Shown: positions 29,675-38,627 of the stretch, piece by piece | How positions within the stretch are numbered: the first letter of the stretch is position 1 | Layout: each line of letters opens with the position of its first letter | Notes under the pieces: generated by a model | Told to the model about the DNA's origin: nothing | What the model saw: only the letters and a program-made list of their open reading frames with translations | Database searches by the model: none | Assembly (NCBI RefSeq): GCF_900110435.1 | Contig: NZ_FODT01000002.1 | Span: 1-64,000, forward strand | Length of the DNA stretch: 64,000 nucleotides | Source of the DNA: Rhodopseudomonas pseudopalustris | GTDB lineage: Bacteria > Pseudomonadota > Alphaproteobacteria > Rhizobiales > Xanthobacteraceae | Direction of reading: 5' to 3' | Program-made: the position numbers and the translations under genes

Positions 29675-30480
29675 CTTCGAAGCTCGCCGAAACTTCATCG
29701 CGGCCCACGACCAATTCCGTGCCGGTGCCGAGCGCGTTGGTGCCGCATCTCGATCAGTGCGCGATGCTGCTGGACATCGACGGCACCCTGCTCGATCTCG
29801 CGCCGACGCCGCGCGAAGTCTGGGTTCCACCGGAACTCGAGCGAACGCTGCGCGGGCTGCACGCGCGAACCTCCGGCGCGCTGGCGCTGGTCAGCGGCCG
29901 GTCGATCAACGACATCGACCTGATCTTCGCGCCACTGAAGCTGCCCGCGGTCGGCGGCCACGGCGCGGAGATGCGACTGTTGTCCGGCGGCGATCTGGTA
30001 TCGACCCACGCGCCGCCGATGGATCCCGAATTGAAGAACCGTCTCGCCGCGATCGCGCGGATCAGCCCCGGTATTTTGCTGGAAGACAAGGGCTACTCAC
30101 TGGCGTTGCACTATCGTCTGGCGCCCCACACCGAGAAGGCGATCTACGAATCCGTCGCCGCGATCCGCGCCGAGAATCCGCACGCGCCACTGGAAGTCTT
30201 GCCCGGCAAGTCGGTGTGCGAGATCAAACATTCCGGTTTCACCAAAGCCACCGGCGTGATCGAGCTGATGAAGCACGAGCCGTTCAAGGGGCGCCGGCCG
30301 GTGTTCCTCGGCGACGACGTCACCGACGAAACAGTGTTTGCGATCATGCCGGAACTACGCGGCCTGGCGTTTTCGGTCGGACGCCACAGCGACATGGTCG
30401 CGGGACATTTCGACGAGCCGCGCGACGTGCGCGCGTGGCTCGCGCGTCTGCTCGATCCGCAGCAGGCTTCCGCAACTTAA
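29671..30480 (+). CDS. otsB: Trehalose-6-phosphate phosphatase
   Basis: A 269-residue HAD-superfamily phosphatase that dephosphorylates trehalose-6-phosphate. The nucleophile motif I is MLLDIDGTLLDLAP, motif II ALVSGRSINDI, and the Mg-binding motif IV FLGDDVTDETVFAIM; GGHGAEMRL and LEVLPGKSVCEIK are OtsB-specific. The length is normal. It sits between the MFS gene and otsA on the same strand, the otsBA arrangement used for osmotic and desiccation stress. Confidence 0.95.
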   Translation: MTSKLAETSSRPTTNSVPVPSALVPHLDQCAMLLDIDGTLLDLAPTPREVWVPPELERTLRGLHARTSGALALVSGRSINDIDLIFAPLKLPAVGGHGAEMRLLSGGDLVSTHAPPMDPELKNRLAAIARISPGILLEDKGYSLALHYRLAPHTEKAIYESVAAIRAENPHAPLEVLPGKSVCEIKHSGFTKATGVIELMKHEPFKGRRPVFLGDDVTDETVFAIMPELRGLAFSVGRHSDMVAGHFDEPRDVRAWLARLLDPQQASAT

Positions 30481-30602
30481 GTCAAATCCACAGGTTCCGT
30501 CTCGGATCATGACGCGGCCGCAAAGTTGTTCGATTTGAGCCATGGAACGAACTTGATGAACGGTTGTTAATTCCGACAACAAATAGGGCGTCGGAGGGAC
30601 AC

Positions 30603-32087
30603 GTGAACCTAGTTGTCGTTTCTAACCGGGTGGCGAGGGCCTCGGCAAATGAGCCGATGACGGGCGGTTTGGCCGCCGCTCTGCTTCCGGTGGTGGAGAA
30701 ATCCGGTGCAATCTGGGTGGGCTCCAGCGGCCGCGTGCGCGATGGCGCACAACGGGAACCTTTCGCCGAAATCGAACAGCTCGGTTCCGGCGCACTTGCG
30801 ATGCTGGATCTGCCCGCGGCGCATTATGGCGGTTACTATGAAGGCTTCGCCAATTCCGCGCTGTGGCCGGCGCTGCATTCCCGCGCCGATCTGATCCGCG
30901 TCTCGCAGGACGACTATCACTCCTATCGCGAAGTCAACGGCTTCATGGCGCGCGCCTTGATGCGGTTCCTCAAGCCGGACACCGCGTTCTGGATTCAGGA
31001 TTACCACTTTCTTGCGCTCGGCGCGGAATTGCGCGCGCTCGGCGTGACCCAGCCGATCGGCTTCTTTCTGCACACGCCATGGGCGTCGCCGGCGACGATG
31101 GGCTGTGTGCCGCATAATCGCGATCTGATCGAAGCGATGCTGGCTTATGACCTGATCGGTTTCCAGACCGAGGAGGACAGGTCAAACTTCCTGTCCTATG
31201 TCAAAGCCGAACTCGGCTTCGTCGTCACCGACGGCGTCGTCACGACGGCGCGCGGCATCGCGCGATGCGAAGTGTTTCCGATCGGCATTGACGCCGATCT
31301 TTTTGCGCAACAGGCGCAAAAGGCGACAGCGCATCCCGATGTCTCCCGGCTGCGCAAGAGCCTCAACGGCGAGAAGCTGGTGATCGGCGTCGACCGGCTG
31401 GATTATTCCAAGGGCCTGATCAACCGCATCAATGCGTTCGATCGCCTGCTGACGACGCGGCCGTCCTGGCAGCGAACCGTTTCGCTGCTGCAGATCGCAA
31501 CGCCGTCGCGCGGCGCGATCGAGGCCTATGGCAATCTGCAGGGCGAACTCGCCAGGCTCGTCAGCGACGTCAACGGCCGGCTCGGCGAGGCCGACTGGAC
31601 GCCGATCCGCTATCTCAACAAGGGTTTTCGCCAGGGCGTGCTGGCGGGGCTGTATCGGACCGCGCAGGTCGGCCTGGTGACGCCACTGCAGGACGGCATG
31701 AATCTGGTGGCGAAGGAATATGTCGCCGCGCAGAACCCGATCGATCCGGGCGTGCTGGTGCTGTCGAAATTCGCCGGCGCGGCTCAGGAGCTCGACACCG
31801 CGCTGCTGGTCAATCCGCACGACGTCGAAGGGATGGCGCGGGCGATCGACACCGCGCTGTCGATGCCGGTGACCGAGCGGCGACTGCGCTGGGAGGCGAT
31901 GATGGCCAAGCTGCGGCGCGGCAGCGTACAAGCCTGGTTCTCGGATTTCGTGACGTCGCTGGAAAGCGCCAATGACGCCAACAGCGAGGCCGTCGGCGCG
32001 ATCGCCAGCACAGCGCCGGCGCTGAAGATGGCCGGCGGCTGGTCGCGACGCTCGCCGGTGGCGTTCAGCGGAGCGATCCTGCGATAG
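30603..32087 (+). CDS. otsA: Trehalose-6-phosphate synthase
   Basis: A 494-residue GT20 glycosyltransferase that joins UDP-glucose and glucose-6-phosphate. I chose GTG at 30603 because GGAGGG lies four bases upstream and the product then begins MNLVVVSNRVA, as OtsA proteins do. Key regions are WVGSSG, DYHFLALGAELR, FFLHTPWASP, the phosphate-binding VDRLDYSKGL, and the C-terminal LQDGMNLVAKEYVAAQ. There are 122 bases between otsB and otsA. Confidence 0.96.
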   Translation: MNLVVVSNRVARASANEPMTGGLAAALLPVVEKSGAIWVGSSGRVRDGAQREPFAEIEQLGSGALAMLDLPAAHYGGYYEGFANSALWPALHSRADLIRVSQDDYHSYREVNGFMARALMRFLKPDTAFWIQDYHFLALGAELRALGVTQPIGFFLHTPWASPATMGCVPHNRDLIEAMLAYDLIGFQTEEDRSNFLSYVKAELGFVVTDGVVTTARGIARCEVFPIGIDADLFAQQAQKATAHPDVSRLRKSLNGEKLVIGVDRLDYSKGLINRINAFDRLLTTRPSWQRTVSLLQIATPSRGAIEAYGNLQGELARLVSDVNGRLGEADWTPIRYLNKGFRQGVLAGLYRTAQVGLVTPLQDGMNLVAKEYVAAQNPIDPGVLVLSKFAGAAQELDTALLVNPHDVEGMARAIDTALSMPVTERRLRWEAMMAKLRRGSVQAWFSDFVTSLESANDANSEAVGAIASTAPALKMAGGWSRRSPVAFSGAILR

Positions 32088-32351
32088 GCTGACCGGGGCA
32101 ACGATGATCGGGGCAACGCCCCGGAGGCCGGAGCACATTGTCCGCCGATCCGCCGGACCTCGTCCGCCGGTGCCTTTGCGTCTTGCGACCAGCCCGCAGA
32201 GCCCCGCCGCGCCCGCAGCCCGCATCGCGAGGCTTTTCCGGCCATGCGCGGCCTATGAACAGCCCATCAAACCAATAATTGAGGTGAAATCCCCCGGCCG
32301 CTCACGCGATCCCTTGCAAAAACCGCCCGGGGCGGTCATGAGAGGGCGCCC

Positions 32352-32441
32352 GGAGAGATGGCCGAGTGGCTTAAGGCGCACGCTTGGAAAGCGTGTGTGC
32401 GGGAAACCGTACCGTGGGTTCGAATCCCACTCTCTCCGCCA
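32352..32441 (+). tRNA. tRNA-Ser(GGA), including encoded CCA
   Basis: The acceptor stem GGAGAGA pairs with TCTCTCC, followed by discriminator G and encoded CCA (32439-32441). The anticodon GGA is at 32386-32388 (TT-GGA-AA), and a long variable arm and the T-loop GTTCGAATC are present, as in class II tRNAs. Its last 17 bases form part of the left attachment repeat of the element that follows; the gene stays intact. Confidence 0.97.
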
Positions 32442-32443
32442 GT
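32425..32443. mobile_element. attL: left 19-bp attachment repeat
   Basis: TCCCACTCTCTCCGCCAGT spans the end of the T-arm, the acceptor 3' strand, CCA and two further bases. It is repeated exactly at 40604-40622. Integration into a tRNA 3' end is the usual behaviour of tyrosine integrases. Confidence 0.92.
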
Positions 32444-32486
32444 CTCCATGAAGTCCAATTTGTTGTTATAAAACAAGGACTTCGTG

Positions 32487-32753
32487 ATGAGCAAGAAATC
32501 TGCAACCACACCCGCCAACCACACCCGCAATAAGCGACAGCTTGCAGCCCTAGCCACCCTCCTGGGGCTCATGCAGACCGCTGCAAAGCTCAGCAGCGAA
32601 CTCGACGCCTTGGCCAACGAGGTTGGAGGGTCACTGGAGCAGATCGCCGAAACGGCTGGCGTGCCCTTCTTTGAGGTCCACCAAGCCTATTCAGGGCTGC
32701 GACCACCCGCACGGAAGCCCCGCAAGACCAAACGAGCCACTGCGCGGACCTGA
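32487..32753 (+). CDS. Small hypothetical protein of the element
   Basis: An 88-residue protein that I do not recognise. It starts at the ATG at 32487 with AAGGA ten bases upstream. The middle (SLEQIAETAGVPFFEVHQAY) looks like a short helix-turn-helix or other helical unit, and both ends are basic (KKSATTPANHTRNKR; RPPARKPRKTKRATART), which suggests nucleic-acid binding. It is the first gene inside the left attachment site. A regulatory role is possible but unproven. Confidence 0.55.
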   Translation: MSKKSATTPANHTRNKRQLAALATLLGLMQTAAKLSSELDALANEVGGSLEQIAETAGVPFFEVHQAYSGLRPPARKPRKTKRATART

Positions 32754-32834
32754 GGGCCCTGAGGGTCATCAGTCCGCCATCGCTTCGCCGTCAGATATCC
32801 GCGAAGGACCAGGGGGCCTCATGGTTTTGCCATG

Positions 32835-32850
32835 GGCCTTTCCCTTGTGC
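32835..32850. repeat. Phage-promoter-like repeat, copy 3
   Basis: On the minus strand this reads CACAAGGGAAAGGCCC, matching the cores CATAAGGGAAAGGCGC (36562-36577) and TATAAGGGAAGGGCGC (37022-37037). It lies in the gap between the small gene and the 3' end of the ATPase gene. Confidence 0.5.
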
Positions 32851-32980
32851 GCCAGCGATCGTTTGAGTGTAATAGAGGTGACACGACGGGAACGAGGCCG
32901 CTTGGGGTGGTTGTTAGACAAAAACCGATGGGTCACTCGTCTTGAGCAGCCCCACCGGCCAAGTCTATCCCACCAGCCTC

Positions 32981-34936
32981 TTAGGCGGCTTGGTGCTTCA
33001 CGAGGTAGCTCTTAGCGCCCCGTCCTTTGCCCGAAACGTATTCCACGTTGATGCTCCATAGGCCCTCAGAAAGGGCGCTACTGGGCTCGTTAAGCTTCTC
33101 TCTGATCTTCTTGAGGGAGCCCTGATCGATGTCGAGTGCTCTCAATACCTTCGTTATCGGCTCCCTGCCGGGCAACCGGGCCGCCATATAGGCAATGATA
33201 GCCTCGTGTTTCGATCCCTTGCGAGGCTTCCGGACCTTCGGGCCGTCTATCGAGAAATCCCAATCAGCAAGCCTCAGCCCCGGCAGATCGGCTCGGATGT
33301 CTTGCAGAACCTCATCACCCTCTTGGCCCTTTGGAAGCACGATGAAAACATCCGAGGGAGGGCAATTGCCGTGCTCGTCAATAGCGCACCGCAGCCGAAT
33401 ACGCCCGATTGCCTGAATGATCGACACGGACAACTGCCGCTGCCTCATGACTCGGCGAACGTCGAGATAGGTCTTCCACTGAGGGTCATCGAACCAATCG
33501 TCACCTTTAAAGCCCTGCAGAGCGAAGAAGGTGTTGTTGAGTGACACCTGATCCCTGTACGGCATGCCGAAGATCACTGCTGTATCGAAATCCTTCCATT
33601 CGTTGCTGCCGTCCACCTTGCCCCAATGCCCTATGGAGAACCTTGAGAAGGCTGGTGCGTAGTCCTCAGCAAGAGGCCGATTGTCTTTGTGCACGCATAC
33701 GAACACGGACCTATCGGGTGGCAGGCGGCTTTCAAGATCATCGATCAATCGAGGGAAGCGCTTGCTGAAGTTTGCCTTCATGGTCCGCTTCCCGACGCCA
33801 GAGGAGCGCGCGACATGCAGGGTCACGTTGCTGTAGTTGCGGACGCGGCTTGGCGTCTCGATCCGCAGTGCCCGACCACCGAACAAGTCCCAAAGGAAGT
33901 CCGCTCGTGCTGTTGCGTCAAGGACGACAGGGCCGGGAGCGTCCAGAGGCACTACAAGCGCCGATGAGTGCAAAGCGTGCTCGTTGCCGTTCTTGGCATA
34001 GTAGGCCCATTGGTCCAGGAGCGCCTGTGCGTGCTCCAGCGTCTCGTCTACCTTCTTACCAATTCGATGTCTCGTGATCGTGCTATCTTCCAATGCCCCA
34101 AGACGATCAAACGCCACCCCCTTTAGGCCCCTCCGAAGCAAACCGAAGTCCACCGGTGGGGCAACTCCAGCCTGTTTGACACCTTCAGACCACAAGCCGC
34201 GAGCAAACACACCGTCGGTATCGGACGCCAGTGCACACTTATCTGCCTCGTGCTTTAGCAAACGGAGAGCATCGCACTCGGTCCGGTGGTCTCGCTCCAT
34301 CTCTGGCGTGACGTAGCTCAGCACTTGAGCAATATCGCTGGAGGTGACTTTGAAGCTCGTGACCACGTTTGCCAGTGCCTCGTCAACGATGGTCAGAAGG
34401 CGCATGCCCCCCTTCCATGTCGTTAGCCTCTCCCAACGGTCACCGCCCGCCTGAGAGGCGTTGAGATAGGCTTGGTGGGTAATGACGATGGTGTCATGAT
34501 CTGCAAGAGCCTCTTGCGGCTTGGGATCATCGGAATGATGAGCTATCGCGACGGCACGTCCAGCATGATCATTGATCTTGGCGGCAATCCCCTCAGCGTC
34601 CTCTATCAGCCTCGTAACTATCGCGATACCTACGGGCTCCAGAACGCCTTCAGAAACTCTGTTGCGCTCTGCCTGCATGGCAGCGAACAGGCATGCCCCC
34701 GTGGTCTTTCCCGACCCCGTAGCAGGCTGAAGGATGCGCCAAGGACCGTTGACACTGTTGGCTGTGTCACAGATAGCATCATTGAAAGTCTCAGCCATAG
34801 TGCTCCATAGGCGCTCAAGAGGGCCTGAGGAGCAGAGGGCATGATTGTTAGTCCAGAGTTCCGTCATTCGCTTAGAGAACTCTTGCGGCGGCACGAAAGC
34901 ATAGAGATGCCCGTGCAGACCCTTGGTGGTTTGCAT
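32981..34936 (-). CDS. SF2 helicase-like ATPase
   Basis: A 651-residue protein with helicase motifs in order: Walker A ILQPATGSGKTTGA (about residues 69-82), a motif Ia-like IAIVTRLIEDAEG, ITHQAYLNAS, a Walker B-like LLTIVDEALAN, SVFVCVHKDNRP, and the motif VI-like SIIQAIGRIRLRCAID. The C-terminal 70 residues look like a basic winged-helix DNA-binding unit (KVLRALDIDQGSLKKIREKLNE). It probably acts in replication or processing of the element's DNA. The frame stays open about 35 codons upstream of the ATG without a normal start codon, so an older, longer form is possible. Confidence 0.72.
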   Translation of the reverse strand: MQTTKGLHGHLYAFVPPQEFSKRMTELWTNNHALCSSGPLERLWSTMAETFNDAICDTANSVNGPWRILQPATGSGKTTGACLFAAMQAERNRVSEGVLEPVGIAIVTRLIEDAEGIAAKINDHAGRAVAIAHHSDDPKPQEALADHDTIVITHQAYLNASQAGGDRWERLTTWKGGMRLLTIVDEALANVVTSFKVTSSDIAQVLSYVTPEMERDHRTECDALRLLKHEADKCALASDTDGVFARGLWSEGVKQAGVAPPVDFGLLRRGLKGVAFDRLGALEDSTITRHRIGKKVDETLEHAQALLDQWAYYAKNGNEHALHSSALVVPLDAPGPVVLDATARADFLWDLFGGRALRIETPSRVRNYSNVTLHVARSSGVGKRTMKANFSKRFPRLIDDLESRLPPDRSVFVCVHKDNRPLAEDYAPAFSRFSIGHWGKVDGSNEWKDFDTAVIFGMPYRDQVSLNNTFFALQGFKGDDWFDDPQWKTYLDVRRVMRQRQLSVSIIQAIGRIRLRCAIDEHGNCPPSDVFIVLPKGQEGDEVLQDIRADLPGLRLADWDFSIDGPKVRKPRKGSKHEAIIAYMAARLPGREPITKVLRALDIDQGSLKKIREKLNEPSSALSEGLWSINVEYVSGKGRGAKSYLVKHQAA

Positions 34937-35339
34937 TGATTGACCGTTGAGGTTGTCTTTGAGGATGCCGTGCTGTGTCAGAACGCTCTTTGCGCGACGT
35001 GACGGCAGGGAAATGCACCCCCAAAATCCCCTATAGAGGATCTTCTTAGGGGCTTTGAGGGGTGCCTTTATTGATCATAACCAGTTCGGCTTCAGGGGCC
35101 GTTGCGGACTCTATAGAGCCGTCTTGAGCCGTTCGGCTCCCCAACCAGCCTCAAGGCGGGAAAGCGCGTCTGTGGCCTCCCAAGGAGTCCTGAGGGCACC
35201 CTAAACAATCACCATTGATCATGATCGTAGGTGCCCGTCAGGATGATCGTAGAGAAGCATTGGTGCCACACCCGGAGCGGGTCCAGCGTGCCTCGGCACC
35301 GACCGCGACACCTACGTCATACTTCCTAGGCTGAAGGCG
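34937..35339. other. Non-coding region with phage-promoter-like palindromes
   Basis: No gene is supported here. Two sites contain CTCTATAG: 35031-35042 (CCCCTATAGAGG) and 35110-35119 (CTCTATAGAG). On the minus strand they read AAGATCCTCTATAGGGGA and AAGACGGCTCTATAGAGT, which resemble the TATAGGG core of T7-type promoters. ATGATCGTAG occurs twice at 35221-35230 and 35243-35252, a 22-base spacing. Any of these may be regulatory. Confidence 0.45.
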
Positions 35340-36203
35340 TCAGGCCTTAATGCAGGTTAGCACTGTGGCGCTCTCCGGTCGCGTCTCATTACCGCCTGTC
35401 TCGAGAACTGTGATGTTGTGACTGTGGTTTCCCTGGGCTTCAGTTGTCCCGCTAAAGGCGTGGCCGTGATTGATATCAGCAGCATTTGTTTCTGTACGGG
35501 TGCCAAGTTGGTTGTCATAACCAAAGCCCGCAAGCATAGAATTGCCGGTGCCACTAAGAGCGCTCATGCCGTGGCTATGGGGATTGTTGGCATTCATCCC
35601 TCCTGTCGTCCCACTGAAGCTGTGAGCGTGTCCCCCTTGAGCTTCGGCGTGCGCAGTGTGCGCGTGGGAGCCGAGTTGGCTACTTTGAAGATTACCAACT
35701 TCGCCTGAGACAGAAGCGCTATCGCGGTGGCGTCGGTATCTATTGATCAGCGGCGGGACTCGAAACTGCCAACCAGAGCCGCCCCATAGATAGCCAATGG
35801 CGGCGAACAAATCAGGGTGGTCGGCCGTACTCACCAACTGGCCATCGCAGGCAAGCCAGCCGTCAGGTGCGGCAGGCAGTGCGAAGTCCATGATGGCTCC
35901 AGGTGGAACGGTGCCTCGCAAGGAGCCTCCGGCGACGCCAATGAGGCCCGCTTTGATCCTATAGAAACCAAGTGTTCCTTCGCTGTTGAAGCTATAGCTC
36001 GGACCTTTAGCGCTTCCGTCAGCAGCCAGCCAGCCTACCGTGCCGCCCATGGCTCTCGTGAGGGCCGTTGAGGCTCCAGGGAAGGTGTTCTTGAGGGTGA
36101 ACTTGATCCCACGGATGTGGTCGTCACCGTTGACGATGCCATCGTTAACGCCCGGGTTGGCCGTTTCGAGGCTGTCAAGGTAGCTGAAAGTCTCTACCGG
36201 CAC
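35340..36203 (-). CDS. Phage tail fibre/tail-collar domain protein
   Basis: A 287-residue virion-type protein. The collar domain is GTVPPGAIMDFALPAAPDGW followed by LACDGQLVSTADHPDLFAAIGYLWGG (about residues 98-145). It is followed by a Gly/His-rich fibre shaft (SHAHTAHAEAQGGHAHSFSG, NPHSHGM, HGHAFSG, NHSHNI), whose His pairs resemble the iron-binding HxH motifs of fibre tips, and an ending ETRPESATVLTCIKA typical of collar proteins. I prefer GTG at 36203 because GAGG lies eight bases upstream; GTG at 36212 has no room for a site. It would serve host recognition. No other tail gene is present. Confidence 0.85.
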   Translation of the reverse strand: MPVETFSYLDSLETANPGVNDGIVNGDDHIRGIKFTLKNTFPGASTALTRAMGGTVGWLAADGSAKGPSYSFNSEGTLGFYRIKAGLIGVAGGSLRGTVPPGAIMDFALPAAPDGWLACDGQLVSTADHPDLFAAIGYLWGGSGWQFRVPPLINRYRRHRDSASVSGEVGNLQSSQLGSHAHTAHAEAQGGHAHSFSGTTGGMNANNPHSHGMSALSGTGNSMLAGFGYDNQLGTRTETNAADINHGHAFSGTTEAQGNHSHNITVLETGGNETRPESATVLTCIKA

Positions 36204-36560
36204 TTTGCGCACCTCGTTGGGGTGGTCATGCGGAGTGAAGTGTGAAGCGTAGTTCCGTAATGGTCTCGGAAAATGATGTTAGCTCGCTGTTGTTGATTTT
36301 AGGATGTTGAGAAGGGTGGTCTGAGGCTAAGTGTAGGAAAATGGGGAAGTGCTCAGACTTGGATCGTTGATGAAGTCCGTGACGTTGTAGGGACCAAGCC
36401 GAAAGCCGTAGTGAAGTCGTCAAACGATATGCCGTCTCTGATCACGGTGCAGGCAGATGGTGCCCTCTGTCGTCTTTGCAGGCGTCGAAGATCGGCAGGA
36501 ACTCTCTTAGGCGCTCGTGGCGCTCGGTCGTGTCGTCGTGTCTCCTCTTGAGGGTTTGGG

Positions 36561-36609
36561 AGCGCCTTTCCCTTATGGCAGTCTAGAAAACCCCTAACCC
36601 ATTGAGTCC
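36561..36609. repeat. Approx. 50-bp intergenic repeat, copy 1
   Basis: It begins AGCGCCTTTCCCTTATGGCA and ends TAACCCATTGAGTCC. It matches copy 2 (37021-37071) at both ends and in AGAAA in the middle, with a one-base offset. On the minus strand the core CATAAGGGAAAGGCGCT resembles the initiation region of T7-like promoters and would read into the tail-fibre gene about 360 bases away. Confidence 0.65.
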
Positions 36610-36709
36610 TTGAGCAAAGACCCTCGTTTTGGCCCTTTAGCTGCTACGTTCGACTCTGTGAAAGTTGCACGGTCCAGACCGCCTCTTGTGTATAGGTAGT
36701 GCAATAAAA

Positions 36710-36728
36710 CCGTAAGCTACGGATTTTT
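36710..36728. terminator. Small hairpin with T-run
   Basis: CCGTA-AGC-TACGG is followed by ATTTTT on the plus strand; on the minus strand the same hairpin is followed by TTTTATT. It is a possible bidirectional terminator between the two repeat copies. Confidence 0.5.
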
Positions 36729-37020
36729 CGCCGCTTCTGTTGGTTTTGGTGGTCCAGAGGATCGGAAGGGACCCGAGCCAACACATAGCGATTTCGTCTA
36801 ACAACAACGGCGACTTTAGGCCTCGTTTTCGAAATCCATTTCCAGAGAAGCCCGTCAAATCGGGGAGCGCCGGGGGACCCTATGGCGCTTGCGGACTCGC
36901 GCTCACTGGCGAAGAAGCCAAGCCAAGAGCGAAGCGCCGCGTGCGTGCTGAGGGCCTAGCGATTTCTCAATGAGGATTGGAATTTCGGGCGATAGTTTTC
37001 AGGCATTGGTCGGTCTGAGA

Positions 37021-37071
37021 AGCGCCCTTCCCTTATAGGGGTAGGAGAAAGCGCGTAACCCACTGTAGTCC
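37021..37071. repeat. Approx. 50-bp intergenic repeat, copy 2
   Basis: AGCGCCCTTCCCTTATAGGG at the left and TAACCCACTGTAGTCC at the right, matching copy 1 at 36561-36609. Minus-strand core: CCTATAAGGGAAGGGCGCT. Confidence 0.65.
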
Positions 37072-37248
37072 AAGGGAGATAGACGAATTCTAGGCCTTAA
37101 GAGGCCTGGTGCCCTCTCACATGCAAAGTGCCCCGATCCAAAGAGCCAAAGAGCCAAGCATGAACCGCTCTGATCCTGATAGGACGGCGAGAATGAATAT
37201 TGATGTTGTGACTTGGACGAGCACGGGCGTTCTCCTTACGGGCGGACT

Positions 37249-37953
37249 CTAGGCGGCTTTGGGAAGGCGATTGAGCAGGCGCGCAACGGCTGTTGGGTGC
37301 CACTGCCCGCCTCGTGGCGCATTGATGCCTTGCCGGTTAAGTTCGTCGGTGATGGCGCGCACGCTGGTGATGCCGGAACGCCTGAAGCCATCAATGAGCC
37401 CCTGTAGGTCGATAGCGCGCTGTGCGGCCTTCTGCTTGATCCTGGCGACCGCCTCAGCATTGCCAGTCTGCTTGCCCCTGAGCGCACGAGCGCCGTTGGG
37501 GTTGCCCAGCTTCACGCCACGGGCCTTTGCAGCCGCTAGGGCCTTCTTGGTGCGCTCGCCAATCAGCCCTGCTTCAAGCTCCGCGACGGCGGCCATCTGT
37601 GTCAGCAAAAACTTGCCCATGGGGCCGGGAGGCACACTCGGCAGGTCACAAAACACAAGGTCTACGTCGCTCGCCACCAGGGAGCGCAGGAGGTCCACGT
37701 TCCTCGTGAGGCGGTCCAGCTTAGCGAAGACCAGCTTGGCCCCAATGGCTTTGGCGTGGGAGAGCGCAGCGGCCAGCTTGGCACGGTCGGACTTCCGCCC
37801 GCTCTCAGTCTCGACGTACTCGGCAACGAGGGTCCAGCGGCCACCATTGAGATAGCTGGCCACGGCTTCACGCTGCGCTTCGATCCCAAGGCCGCTCCTG
37901 CCCTGTTTATCGGTCGAGACGCGCAAATAAGAGACGAACTTTCCAGAGGCCAA
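37249..37953 (-). CDS. Serine recombinase (resolvase/invertase family)
   Basis: A 234-residue site-specific recombinase. The N-terminal catalytic domain starts FVSYLRVSTDKQGRSGLGIEAQ, with the nucleophilic Ser in YLRVST. It continues with LVFAKLDRLTRN (conserved Arg), and PMGKFLLTQMAAVAELEAGLIGERTK leads into helix E. The C-terminal half ends in a helix-turn-helix (SVRAITDELNRQGINAPRGGQWHPTAVARLLNRL). I chose TTG at 37953, which has AGGA seven bases upstream and gives the usual N-terminus; an upstream ATG at 38025 adds 24 residues without family character. It may resolve element dimers or invert a segment. Confidence 0.9.
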   Translation of the reverse strand: MASGKFVSYLRVSTDKQGRSGLGIEAQREAVASYLNGGRWTLVAEYVETESGRKSDRAKLAAALSHAKAIGAKLVFAKLDRLTRNVDLLRSLVASDVDLVFCDLPSVPPGPMGKFLLTQMAAVAELEAGLIGERTKKALAAAKARGVKLGNPNGARALRGKQTGNAEAVARIKQKAAQRAIDLQGLIDGFRRSGITSVRAITDELNRQGINAPRGGQWHPTAVARLLNRLPKAA

Positions 37954-38110
37954 GACAATATTCCTGCTTACACGTTTCCTTCTATCGGACGTTACGTGAA
38001 TTTGTGTACATGGCTCAATGCACATTTTGGAATCGCAGGGATTCCGTTTTGCATGGCTTCAGGGAGCGGGAATGGGCATCTTGTGAAGCGGAATGAATAG
38101 GGGGGGTGAG

Positions 38111-38497
38111 ATGTTCAAGTACGGGTTGCTGTTCGTCGCTGCAGGGGTCCTGAGCTACAACGATGTGTCGCCGGTCGTGAGCGCCGTGATGCTGACGTTG
38201 ATCGCGCTTGGCGCGGTGGACGATCTTGGCAAGAAGCTCAGAGGGGCCGAAAAGGCGATTGGTCCGGTGGACCGAATGACGCAGGAGCTTAGTGACATCA
38301 AAAGAGAACTGAGCGATGTGCAGAAGGAGCTTGTGCAGGGCAGCAAGGCAGCGGCGCGTCTGGAGTGGTTATTGAGCAACAGGATCGAAGCCTCCGAAGC
38401 GCAACAGTTGGCTGAAGACGTGGCCTCAGCGTTGTGCCGTTTGGACAGCCTGGAGGCTGAAATAGGCCTTAGGCGGACGCACTCGATGGCTTCATAG
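38111..38497 (+). CDS. Small membrane protein with coiled coil
   Basis: A 128-residue protein I do not recognise. Two short hydrophobic segments (YGLLFVAAGVLSY and VVSAVMLTLIALGAV) at residues 4-37 are followed by a heptad-rich helix (VDRMTQELSDIKRELSDVQKE) and an acidic helical tail. The start at 38111 follows GGGGGGTGAG closely. Shape and position in a phage-derived element recall accessory membrane proteins such as holin-like or superinfection-exclusion proteins, but there is no direct evidence for either. Confidence 0.6.
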   Translation: MFKYGLLFVAAGVLSYNDVSPVVSAVMLTLIALGAVDDLGKKLRGAEKAIGPVDRMTQELSDIKRELSDVQKELVQGSKAAARLEWLLSNRIEASEAQQLAEDVASALCRLDSLEAEIGLRRTHSMAS

Positions 38498-38627
38498 GAG
38501 CGCGGTGCAATGATGTTTGCTCAGCCGTCATTCCTGTAGTTCAACTGCAACAGTAATCATTAGGGCAAACTACGAAGCTGTGCGACCTTGAAGCATTCGA
38601 AACTCTAGCAAGGGCGCTCGACCTTCG

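Larger units (their letters stand above)
36204..37248. other. About 1-kb non-coding region of the element with paired repeats
   Basis: Short open frames here (such as those at 36637-36858 and 36740-36973) lack ribosome sites and coding character. The region holds two copies of an about 50-bp repeat (36561-36609 and 37021-37071) and a hairpin at 36710-36722. It lies between the tail-fibre and recombinase genes and looks like a control or replication region. Confidence 0.5.

Noticed and set aside
32871-32895. AGGTGACAC, a nine-base match to the SP6 promoter
   Set aside because: The following bases (GACGGGAACG) do not continue the match, and it is a single occurrence; probably chance.
36637-36973. 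Short open frames on both strands in the element's non-coding region
   Set aside because: No ribosome site, no recognisable segment and overlap with repeats and a hairpin.
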